A stretch of DNA of 8,433 nt, taken from contig JAOUHE010000069.1 in the NCBI GenBank assembly GCA_029865285.1, forward strand, positions 1 to 8,433, in the 5' to 3' direction. Source of the stretch: Chloroflexota bacterium. GTDB lineage: Bacteria; Chloroflexota; Limnocylindria; QHBO01. The notes below the pieces were generated by a model. It was given only the letters and a program-made list of their open reading frames with translations, had not been told where the DNA came from and made no database searches. A program made the position numbers and the translations under genes. Below, piece by piece: positions 1 through 5,226 of this stretch; position 1 is the first letter of the stretch, and every line of letters starts with the position of its first letter.

Positions 1-608
1 CGATGTCGAATGAAGGTCACCGCCAACGCCGAGAAGCCAAAGGATGTCGCGTCGATCACAAACGCGACGCCGGGTCCAACTCCCGCCACGACGAGTCCAG
101 CAAGCGCCGGCCCCGCCAACTGCCCCATCAGCGGGCGGACCGTGCCCTGGAGTGCATTCGCCTGGGGGAGGAGGTGGTCGGGCAACAGGTCCGGCACCAG
201 CGCGACGGAGGCCGGATTGAAGACCGCGTCGCCGAGGCCGATGACCGCCATCAGGGCAACGATGTGCCAGAGCTCGAGCACCCCCATGATCGAGAGGACG
301 CCCATGACACCGATCGCCGCGCCGCGTACGAGATCAGCGCAGATCATGAGCACGCGTCGGTCATATCGGTCTGAGAGCACGCCCCCGAGCAGAACGGTGG
401 CGAGCAGGGGCAATGTCCACGCAATCCCGACGGCGGTCATCGCGGTCGGCACGTTGCTGATCTCGTAGACCTGCCAGGCCAGCGCCACGAAGAAGAAGCC
501 GTCTCCCAGCAGCGAGACCAGCGACCCGACGGTCAGAAATGCATAGTCGCGCTCGGCCAGCGGGCGCGCCACTCCGATGCGCGTCAGGCGTGCAAGGAGT
601 GACCGCAT
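1..608 (-). CDS. MFS exporter, N-terminal part (cut by window edge)
   Basis: A major facilitator superfamily transporter of which the first 202 residues are in the window; the rest runs past the left edge. It opens MRSLLARLTRIGVARPLAER and continues into YAFLTVGSLVSLLGDGFFFVALAW over 22-45 (helix 1). Helix 2 leads into the motif A loop GGVLSDRYDRRVLM (75-88), the MFS hallmark between helices 2 and 3. Further hydrophobic segments lie near 92-113, 115-133 and 164-184, and GDAVFNPASVALVPDLLP (126-143) with NALQGTVRPLMGQLAGPALAG (151-171) resembles the EntS/DHA3-like multidrug or siderophore exporter group. Substrate cannot be told. ATG at 608-606 has GAGG eight bases upstream (617-620). Another frame open at 672-361 reads through the tRNA end and is spurious. 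The gene sits 28 bases after tRNA-Val. Confidence 0.88.
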   Translation of the reverse strand, partial: MRSLLARLTRIGVARPLAERDYAFLTVGSLVSLLGDGFFFVALAWQVYEISNVPTAMTAVGIAWTLPLLATVLLGGVLSDRYDRRVLMICADLVRGAAIGVMGVLSIMGVLELWHIVALMAVIGLGDAVFNPASVALVPDLLPDHLLPQANALQGTVRPLMGQLAGPALAGLVVAGVGPGVAFVIDATSFGFSALAVTFIRH

Positions 609-636
609 CGGCCTGACCTCGGCGGGAGCGGATGAA

Positions 637-713
<77 letters not shown>

Positions 714-727
714 ACGCGGGGATGCGA

Positions 728-756
728 AGTATAGCCACGGCGCCCTGGAGCCTCAA
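728..756 (-). promoter_or_regulatory. Sigma-70-type promoter for tRNA-Val
   Basis: On the minus strand TTGAGG (756-751; four of six to TTGACA) and TATACT (733-728; five of six to TATAAT) are separated by exactly 17 bases. The predicted transcription start is near 721, about eight bases before the mature tRNA 5' end at 713. The -35 box contains the stop codon of the DUF167 gene (755-753). It is the best consensus promoter I see in the window. Confidence 0.75.
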
Positions 757-1001
757 TCGCCGAGGGCAGCGAGCCTCGCGTCCAGATCGGCCGGCGGCAG
801 GCCGCGCACTTCGATCCGCTTCAGGCGCGAACGCTCCCCCGCCACCAGGTTGAGCGTCGAGGGAGCCACCCCCAGCGCCCGTGCCACCAGTCCGAGCACG
901 GCTCGGTTGGCCTCTCCGTCCGCCGGCGGCCGGGCGACACGAATCTGGAGGATGCCGTCCTCCCAGGGTCCGACCTTGTCGCCTGATGCGCGAGGCGTCA
1001 C
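753..1001 (-). CDS. DUF167 (YggU-like) protein, N-terminus uncertain
   Basis: A small cytosolic protein of the DUF167/YggU family, whose function is unknown. Recognisable features are VTPRASGDKV at the start, the core LQIRVARPPADGEANRAVLGLVARALGV (18-45), typical of the family's 'v.a.P.dG.AN' signature, and LVAGERSRLKRIEVRG (52-67) with the 'G..Sr.K' motif. Translated from GTG at 1001-999 the product is 82 residues but lacks most of the first beta strand (ATLQVRV) that relatives have. That strand is encoded in frame just upstream, where the only near-start codon is CTG at 1037-1035 overlapping the yggT stop (CTGA), which would give 94 residues. No ATG, GTG or TTG exists upstream before an in-frame stop at 1100. 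A weak AGG precedes the GTG. The stop codon overlaps the -35 box of the tRNA promoter. Confidence 0.88.
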   Translation of the reverse strand: MTPRASGDKVGPWEDGILQIRVARPPADGEANRAVLGLVARALGVAPSTLNLVAGERSRLKRIEVRGLPPADLDARLAALGD

Positions 1002-1033
1002 CCGGACCTGGAGCGTGGCGACCTGGCGATCTC

Positions 1034-1285
1034 TCAGAGCCGCACCACCACGCGGATGATCATCCCGAGCACGAGCATCGCGATCAGCGGCGCCCAGTCA
1101 AGCCCCGCGGTGGGTGGGATGAGTCGCCTGATGGGCGCAAGGATCGGTTCGGTGGCCTGGTAGATGAAGGCGATCAGTCCCCCGCCACCACGTGGGGCGA
1201 CCCAGCTCACGATGACGCGGGCAAGGATGAGGAGCATCAACGCGCTCAAGAGGAGCTGAACGAAGTTCACGAGTACAGCGGGCAT
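1034..1285 (-). CDS. yggT: YggT family small membrane protein
   Basis: An 83-residue integral membrane protein of the YggT family (YlmG in Gram-positives and plastids). Its exact activity is not settled; links to osmotic tolerance, cell or plastid division and membrane protein distribution have been reported for relatives. Visible parts are a hydrophobic helix (about 4-29, VLVNFVQLLLSALMLLILARVIVSWV), a cytoplasmic-type loop with the conserved pattern YQATEPILAPIRRLIPPTAGLDWAP split across 42-66, and a second helix (67-83, LIAMLVLGMIIRVVVRL). The 'TEPILAPIRRLIPP..G.D.AP' core is diagnostic of the family. ATG at 1285-1283 has GAGG close upstream (1290-1293). It lies 27 bases after yggS and precedes DUF167 without a true gap, so the three are likely co-transcribed. 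Confidence 0.93.
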   Translation of the reverse strand: MPAVLVNFVQLLLSALMLLILARVIVSWVAPRGGGGLIAFIYQATEPILAPIRRLIPPTAGLDWAPLIAMLVLGMIIRVVVRL

Positions 1286-1312
1286 GTCACCTCGAAGGAT
1301 AGCAAGCGAGGA

Positions 1313-2026
1313 TCAGGTGGGTCGCGGACCGAAGATTGCCGTCCCGATCCGGACCAGCGTGGCCCCCTCCGCCACGGCCGCCTCGGCGTCGGCTGTCATC
1401 CCCATCGAGAGCTCCGGGAGCGGATGCCGTGCCTTCTCCTGGAGCACATCCCGAAGGCGTCTGAGACCGGCGAAGACGCGGCGTGCGTCCACGGTCGACA
1501 GGCCTGCCGGCGCAATGCCCATCAGCCCGCGGACGCGGACGGCGACCAGCCCACCGAGATCACCCGCCGCGTCTGCAACGGAGTCCGGCTCGAATCCTGC
1601 CCGGGTGGGGTCACCGGACAGGTTCACCTGGAGCAGGCCGACCGGCGAGCGTCCCTCCTCTGCGGCGATCCGCTCGAGGCGCTGCAGGAGGTCAGCACTG
1701 TCGATGGAATGCAGAACGGCGAACGCGCGCACCGCCGGCCGGGCCTTGTTCGCCTGCAGGTGGCCAACCAGGTGCCACTCGGCGTCGGGAAGGGCCTCGG
1801 CCTTTGGGAGAGCCTCCTGGACTCGGTTCTCGCCGAACGCGCGGAGACCCGCCTCCCACGCGGCGCGGAGCACGGGCAGGCCGAACCCCTTGGTTACGGC
1901 AATGATCCGGAAGCCGTCTGGATCGTGGCCGGCGGCCGTGGCCGCTGCGCGGAGCCGATCCGCCACCGCATCGTGGCGCGCGCGAATCAACTCGGGGGTG
2001 AGCAGCGGCTCCTCAACGAGCTGCAT
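1313..2026 (-). CDS. yggS: YggS/YlmE/PLPBP family PLP-homeostasis protein
   Basis: A 237-residue pyridoxal-phosphate-binding TIM-barrel protein of the YggS (COG0325, PLPBP) family. Members bind PLP and affect vitamin B6 and amino-acid pools but have no established enzymatic reaction. The PLP lysine is in IIAVTKGF (Lys46). Further family motifs are GENRVQEA (65-72), WHLVGHLQANK (84-94), LHSIDS (105-110), VNLSGDPTRAGF (134-145), GLMGIAP (167-173), and LSMGMTADAEAAVAEG plus VRIGTAIFG (206-233), which hold the phosphate. I start it at ATG 2026-2024, with GGGGAG seven bases upstream (2034-2039). A longer frame from 2077 would translate the GC hairpin into a Pro/Gly tail that the family lacks. It lies between ftsZ and yggT, as in many Gram-positive-type dcw clusters; a sepF gene often found next is absent. 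Confidence 0.94.
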   Translation of the reverse strand: MQLVEEPLLTPELIRARHDAVADRLRAAATAAGHDPDGFRIIAVTKGFGLPVLRAAWEAGLRAFGENRVQEALPKAEALPDAEWHLVGHLQANKARPAVRAFAVLHSIDSADLLQRLERIAAEEGRSPVGLLQVNLSGDPTRAGFEPDSVADAAGDLGGLVAVRVRGLMGIAPAGLSTVDARRVFAGLRRLRDVLQEKARHPLPELSMGMTADAEAAVAEGATLVRIGTAIFGPRPT

Positions 2027-2050
2027 GGCGCCGCTCCCCGGAGACGAGAA

Positions 2051-2074
2051 CGCCCCGGCCGGGGGGCCGGGGCG
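2051..2074 (-). terminator. GC hairpin between ftsZ and yggS
   Basis: A perfect 10-bp inverted repeat (CGCCCCGGCC at 2051-2060, GGCCGGGGCG at 2065-2074) with a 4-base loop, starting 18 bases after the ftsZ stop. On the minus strand it is followed by TTCTCGTCTCC, pyrimidine-rich but not a clean U-tract. It could be a weak terminator or attenuator that lowers yggS expression relative to ftsZ, or a 3' stabiliser of ftsZ mRNA. It also argues that yggS starts downstream of it. Confidence 0.55.
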
Positions 2075-2092
2075 CATCGGTCAATTCCGGGA

Positions 2093-3346
2093 CTACTCGC
2101 TCTTGCGTCGCAGGAACGACGGGATGTCGAGATCGGTCTCGCCGTAGGCCGGACGCTCGAGCCCGGAGGGTCGCACCGGGATCGGCTGCCGGTCGGTCGT
2201 GCTTGCGGCAGGGCGCTTCGTCTCAACCGCGAACGGAGAGGTCTCCGGCATCTGATCCTCGAGCGACTGGCGCGTCTCCCGATCACGCTCGATCTCGGCC
2301 AGGATCTCGCGGCTGCGGGCATCCAGCGAGGACTCGATGCCGTTCGCCACGTCGCCCGACGCAGTCACTGCCCGAACCGTGGCACGCGGCTTGCGGGTGG
2401 CGTCGAAGCCGGTGGCGATGACCGTCACCTTGATCTCGTCGCGCATCCGGTCGTCGATGACGGTACCGAAGATGATGTTGGCCTCCGGATCGGCGGCCTC
2501 CTTGATCACCTCCGCGGCCTCGTTCACCTCGAACAGGCCCAGGTCGCTTCCGCCGGTGATGTTGAACAGGATCCCGCGGGCGCCCGTGATGTTGACCTCG
2601 AGCAGCGGGCTCGATACGGCGGCGCGCGCGGCCTCGACCGCCCGGTTGTCACCGGTGCCGATGCCGATCCCCATCATGCTCGAGCCAGCGTCGCGCATGA
2701 TCGTCTTGACGTCGGCGAAGTCCAGGTTGATGAGGCCGGGGACGGTGATCAGGTCGCTGATCCCCTGCACGCCCTGTCGCAGCACGTCGTCGACCACCCG
2801 GAAGGCGTCGAGGATCGACGTCTTCTTGTCCACGACCTCGCGCAGTCGGTCGTTCGGAATGGTGATCAGCGTGTCGCACTTTTCCTTGAGCATCTCGGAG
2901 AACTGCTCGGCGACCAGCTTGCGCCGAACCCCCTCGAAGCTGAACGGCTTGGTGATGACACCCACCGTCAGGGCGCCGAGGTCCTTGGCGATCTCGGCAA
3001 TGACGTGCGCCGCGCCCGACCCCGTCCCGCCGCCCATGCCGGCGGTGATGAAGATCATGTCGGCGTCCTTGAGCGCCTCGTAGATCTTCTCGGAGTCCTC
3101 CTCCGCGGCGCGCTGGCCCACCTGCGGGTCGGCACCCGCGCCGAGTCCGCGCGTCAGCTTGTCGCCGATGCGAATCTTGTGGGGAGCGTCGCTCTGGAGG
3201 AGCGCCTGCGCGTCGGTGTTCACCGAGATGAACTCCACGCCCATCATCTCGGCGCGAATCATCCGGTTCACGGCATTCGATCCGCCGCCGCCGACGCCGA
3301 TGACCTTGATAAGTGCGAAGTGCTCTGCGTCCGAACGGAGCGGCAT
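2093..3346 (-). CDS. ftsZ: FtsZ, tubulin-like division GTPase
   Basis: The 417-residue GTPase that polymerises into the Z-ring. The GTP-binding domain starts after a short N-terminal tail with IKVIGVGGGGSNAVNRM (13-29). The tubulin signature GGGTGSG is at 105-111, and the T7 synergy loop LINLDFADVKTIM (205-217) supplies the catalytic Asp residues to the neighbouring subunit. The C-terminal subdomain runs to about 318. A charged, low-complexity linker of roughly 85 residues (320-404, rich in Arg, Glu, Pro) leads to the conserved tail peptide DLDIPSFLRRK (405-415), which binds FtsA and other membrane tethers. No motif is missing. The ATG at 3346-3344 has AGGAG nine bases upstream. It follows ftsA in the standard order but across a long regulatory gap, so its expression can differ from that of ftsA. 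Confidence 0.99.
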   Translation of the reverse strand: MPLRSDAEHFALIKVIGVGGGGSNAVNRMIRAEMMGVEFISVNTDAQALLQSDAPHKIRIGDKLTRGLGAGADPQVGQRAAEEDSEKIYEALKDADMIFITAGMGGGTGSGAAHVIAEIAKDLGALTVGVITKPFSFEGVRRKLVAEQFSEMLKEKCDTLITIPNDRLREVVDKKTSILDAFRVVDDVLRQGVQGISDLITVPGLINLDFADVKTIMRDAGSSMMGIGIGTGDNRAVEAARAAVSSPLLEVNITGARGILFNITGGSDLGLFEVNEAAEVIKEAADPEANIIFGTVIDDRMRDEIKVTVIATGFDATRKPRATVRAVTASGDVANGIESSLDARSREILAEIERDRETRQSLEDQMPETSPFAVETKRPAASTTDRQPIPVRPSGLERPAYGETDLDIPSFLRRKSE

Positions 3347-3402
3347 GAGGGGAATCTCCTGCGCGGTGTGCTGGCTGGCAACCCGGAGCTCGCGCGGGTT
3401 TG

Positions 3403-3427
3403 ACCGATTCTACCGATCTCGACCGAT
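3403..3427 (-). repeat. Three phased ATCGGT repeats (possible operator)
   Basis: On the minus strand ATCGGT occurs three times, at 3427-3422, 3417-3412 and 3408-3403, with starts 10 and 9 bases apart, close to one helical turn. The first copy is part of the palindrome CCGATCGG (3423-3430). The cluster lies directly upstream of ftsZ and covers a -10-like hexamer. This is the layout of a binding array for a regulator, though I recognise no specific protein for it. Confidence 0.45.
3407..3412 (-). promoter_or_regulatory. Candidate -10 box of an ftsZ promoter (TAGAAT)
   Basis: TAGAAT on the minus strand matches TATAAT at five of six positions and lies between the second and third ATCGGT repeats, sharing bases with both. 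Transcription would start near 3400, leaving a leader of about 55 bases before ftsZ. No good -35 hexamer is found 16-19 bases upstream; the two DnaA boxes fall at about -41 to -71, where an activator would sit. This is tentative. Confidence 0.4.
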
Positions 3428-3440
3428 CGGCGTTGGCGAT

Positions 3441-3449
3441 TTTTCCACA
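3441..3449 (+). promoter_or_regulatory. DnaA box variant (TTTTCCACA)
   Basis: TTTTCCACA differs from TTATCCACA at one base and fits the TTWTNCACA form. It has the same orientation as the perfect box and starts 22 bp from it, about two helical turns, so two DnaA molecules would sit on the same face. A much weaker match (CGCTCCACA, 6 of 9) lies at 3503-3511. Confidence 0.55.
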
Positions 3450-3462
3450 TCCGGGCTCGGAC

Positions 3463-3471
3463 TTATCCACA
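3463..3471 (+). promoter_or_regulatory. Perfect DnaA box (TTATCCACA)
   Basis: TTATCCACA on the plus strand, identical to the common bacterial DnaA-box consensus. It lies in the ftsA-ftsZ gap, 117 bases before the ftsZ start codon and 22 bp from a second box. In DNA this GC-rich a chance match anywhere in the window is unlikely (roughly 1 in 100 if G+C is near two thirds). Confidence 0.65.
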
Positions 3472-3511
3472 TCGCCCAAATCGCGGTGGACCGTATCGCT
3501 CGCGCTCCACA

Positions 3512-3542
3512 GCCGTCCGGTCCCAGAAGGACCGTCGACGGC
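3512..3542 (-). terminator. Hairpin just downstream of ftsA (terminator-like, no U-tract)
   Basis: An inverted repeat that begins 16 bases after the ftsA stop. The outer arms GCCGTC (3512-3517) and GACGGC (3537-3542) pair over six bases. After a 2-base bulge (3535-3536), the inner arms CGGTCC (3518-3523) and GGACCG (3529-3534) pair over six more, closing a 5-base loop. On the minus strand the next bases are TGTGGAGCG, with no run of T, so it is not a textbook intrinsic terminator. It may attenuate read-through from ftsA to ftsZ, depend on Rho, or protect the ftsA mRNA end. Confidence 0.45.
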
Positions 3543-3558
3543 CGTCCTGGGGAAGAGA

Positions 3559-4797
3559 TCAGCCGGGGAAGAGGCCCCGCAGCCACTCCATCAGGCGACC
3601 GACACCGGCGCCGCCGCCGGCCCCCGTCGAATAGCTCATCGGCTCGTCACCGATGTGACGCGCTCCCCACAGCAACAGCCCGATCGAGGTGCTGAAGGCC
3701 GGATTGCTGAGTTGGTCCATCAGGCCGCCGACCCCCTGCGGCGAGGCGATCCGCACCGGCATCTGGAGCACTTCGCGCGCCAGCTCGGCCGCACCTGCCA
3801 GGCGGGCCCCGCCACCGGTCAGCACCACGCCGGCCGGGAGCAGACCGTCGTGCCCGGATCGCTTGACCTCTTCGCCGATCAGCGAGTAGATCTCGCTCAT
3901 CCGCGCTTCGATCACCTCGCACAGCTTGCGGCGCTGGATCGTCTGGCCGCCCCCCTCGCCCAGGACCGCCACGTTGAGCAGCTCCTCGGGCTGCACGTCG
4001 GACAGGTCGGCGCTGCCGTGCTTGATCTTGATCTCCTCGGCGAGGTCGAGGCTGGTGCGCAACCCGATTGCGACATCGTTGGTGACGTTGATGCCGCCGA
4101 CCGGCAGCACCGCGGTGTGGTACGCGGCGCCATCGGTGAAGATGGCCAGGTCGGTCGTGCCGCCCCCGATGTCCGCGATCAGGACGCCGAGTTCCTTCTC
4201 GGTATCGGTCAGCGTCGCCTCGGCGGCGGCGAGCGAGTTGACGACCAGTTCGTCGATCTGCACGTTCGCGTTGGTGACGCACTTGCTCAGGTTCTGCACC
4301 GACGTGGCGGCCCCCGCCACGATGTGGGTCTCGACCTCCAGGCGCACGGCGCTCATGCCGAGCGGGTCCTTGATCCCCTCCTGACCGTCCACGATATAGC
4401 CGCGCGGGAGCACGTGGAGGATCTCGCGATTCGAGGGGACCTGGACCGCCTTGGCGGCGTCAGTGGCGCGCGCCACATCCTCGCGGCTCACTTCGCGCTT
4501 GTGGCCTGATACCGCCACCACGCCGCGGCTGTTCTGGCTGCTGATGTGGCTGCCGCCGACCGCCACGAACGCCGAGCCGATCTTGTAGCCCGACAGGCGC
4601 TCGGCCTTCTCAATGCTCGCGGCGATCGAGTTCACGGTCTGGTCGATATTGGCGACCATCCCCTTCTTCATCCCGGCCGATGGCGTGATGCCGTAGCCGA
4701 TGATGCTGACCTCACCGGTGCGCCCCACCTCGCCGATGAGGGTCGTGACGATGGTCGTGCCGGCGTCGATGCCGACCAGGACCGTCTCCCTGTCCAA
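3559..4797 (-). CDS. ftsA: FtsA, actin-like divisome protein
   Basis: An actin-fold ATPase of 412 residues that tethers FtsZ filaments to the membrane and recruits later division proteins. Motifs in order: phosphate-1 VGIDAGTT (8-15); the FtsA-specific 1C subdomain (about 84-165, starting near SHISSQNSRGVVAVSG); phosphate-2 IADIGGGTTDLAIF (207-220); the adenosine motif LTGGGARLAGAAELA (326-340); and, after a Gly-rich linker (391-399), the amphipathic membrane-targeting helix VGRLMEWLRGLFPG (399-412). Length is close to E. coli FtsA. The start is TTG at 4797-4795, supported by GGGAGGT just upstream (4801-4807) and by the immediate MDRETVLVGIDAGTT beginning; no ATG or GTG is placed better. The gene is 51 bases after sbp and separated from ftsZ by an unusually large 212-bp gap containing a hairpin and likely promoter elements. 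Confidence 0.97.
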   Translation of the reverse strand: MDRETVLVGIDAGTTIVTTLIGEVGRTGEVSIIGYGITPSAGMKKGMVANIDQTVNSIAASIEKAERLSGYKIGSAFVAVGGSHISSQNSRGVVAVSGHKREVSREDVARATDAAKAVQVPSNREILHVLPRGYIVDGQEGIKDPLGMSAVRLEVETHIVAGAATSVQNLSKCVTNANVQIDELVVNSLAAAEATLTDTEKELGVLIADIGGGTTDLAIFTDGAAYHTAVLPVGGINVTNDVAIGLRTSLDLAEEIKIKHGSADLSDVQPEELLNVAVLGEGGGQTIQRRKLCEVIEARMSEIYSLIGEEVKRSGHDGLLPAGVVLTGGGARLAGAAELAREVLQMPVRIASPQGVGGLMDQLSNPAFSTSIGLLLWGARHIGDEPMSYSTGAGGGAGVGRLMEWLRGLFPG

Positions 4798-4800
4798 GCT

Positions 4801-4807
4801 ACCTCCC
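4801..4807 (-). promoter_or_regulatory. ftsA ribosome-binding site (decides a TTG start)
   Basis: GGGAGGT on the minus strand; its GGAGG core ends four bases before TTG at 4797-4795. It is the best Shine-Dalgarno match in the window and makes the rare start codon credible. Confidence 0.8.
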
Positions 4808-4848
4808 GTGAATTCGGCCGCGTTCCCGGGGCCGGACTGTGCCCGAGC

Positions 4849-5172
4849 CTACAGGAAGTGCCGCCGGATGAGTGCGACGTTTTGGAAGATGCGCAGCCCG
4901 AAGGCGAACAGCGCAACGAGGTACAGATCGATCCCCAGACGGTCGCCCACGAAGGTCAGCGCCACTGCCACCAGCGTGTTGGTGACGAAGCCCGACAGGA
5001 AGACCCGGTTGTCGTAGTGCGCGTCGAGCTCCGCTCGAATCGCGCCGAGCACCGAGTCGAGACCGGCCAGGATGCCGACCGCGCTGTAGCGCGCCAGGTC
5101 CGGGGAGACATTCACGTTCAGCAGGAGACCCAGGACGACGCCGAGCGCAAGGCCGATTACGGGGAGCCACAT
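4849..5172 (-). CDS. sbp: DUF1290 small basic membrane protein (Sbp-like)
   Basis: A 107-residue integral membrane protein of the DUF1290 family, known as small basic protein in Bacillus, where it sits between divIB and ftsA in the same kind of cluster. Its biochemical role is not established. The sequence opens MWLPVIGLALGVVLGLLLNV (first membrane helix), then ARYSAVGILAGLDSVLGAIRAEL (re-entrant or second helix), SGFVTNTLVAVALTFVGDRLG (third helix), and IDLYLVALFAFGLRIFQNVALIRRHFL, the hallmark family end with a basic tail. I chose ATG at 5172-5170 because family members begin MWLP; a GTG five codons earlier (5187) is possible. Neither start has a strong Shine-Dalgarno, although GGAA lies nine bases before the ATG. 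It is 54 bases after ftsQ and 51 before ftsA, pointing to co-transcription. Its fixed place between the FtsQ and FtsA genes suggests a divisome or envelope role, which is inference. Confidence 0.88.
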   Translation of the reverse strand: MWLPVIGLALGVVLGLLLNVNVSPDLARYSAVGILAGLDSVLGAIRAELDAHYDNRVFLSGFVTNTLVAVALTFVGDRLGIDLYLVALFAFGLRIFQNVALIRRHFL

Positions 5173-5226
5173 CGGGGAAGATTCCACTGCCGGCCGCGGC
5201 GGCCCGGACGGACCGCGCCACGGCTC

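Larger units (their letters stand above)
3347..3558 (-). other. ftsA-ftsZ intergenic regulatory region
   Basis: A 212-bp non-coding stretch, by far the longest gap in the dcw part of the window, where other neighbours overlap or lie 27-66 bases apart. From ftsA to ftsZ it holds a hairpin (3542-3512), two DnaA boxes (3471-3441), the ATCGGT repeats with a nested TAGAAT (3427-3403), and the ftsZ ribosome-binding site AGGAG (3356-3360, nine bases before the ATG). Its local A+T content around 3440-3480 is higher than its surroundings. It most likely gives ftsZ its own transcription start. Confidence 0.6.

Noticed and set aside
881..3403. An 840-residue open frame on the plus strand across yggT, yggS and ftsZ
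   Set aside because: It is antisense to three clearly identified genes, has a composition rich in Arg, Gly, His and Asp typical of high-GC shadow frames, and shows no recognisable domain.
3347..3558. Chromosomal replication origin, because of the DnaA boxes
   Set aside because: Only two good boxes, no clear AT-rich unwinding element, and no dnaA, dnaN or other origin neighbours. A regulatory role fits better.
5188..5212. GGCCG/CGGCC inverted repeat before the DUF1290 gene
   Set aside because: Stem of only five bases with a 3-base loop, expected often by chance in such GC-rich DNA.
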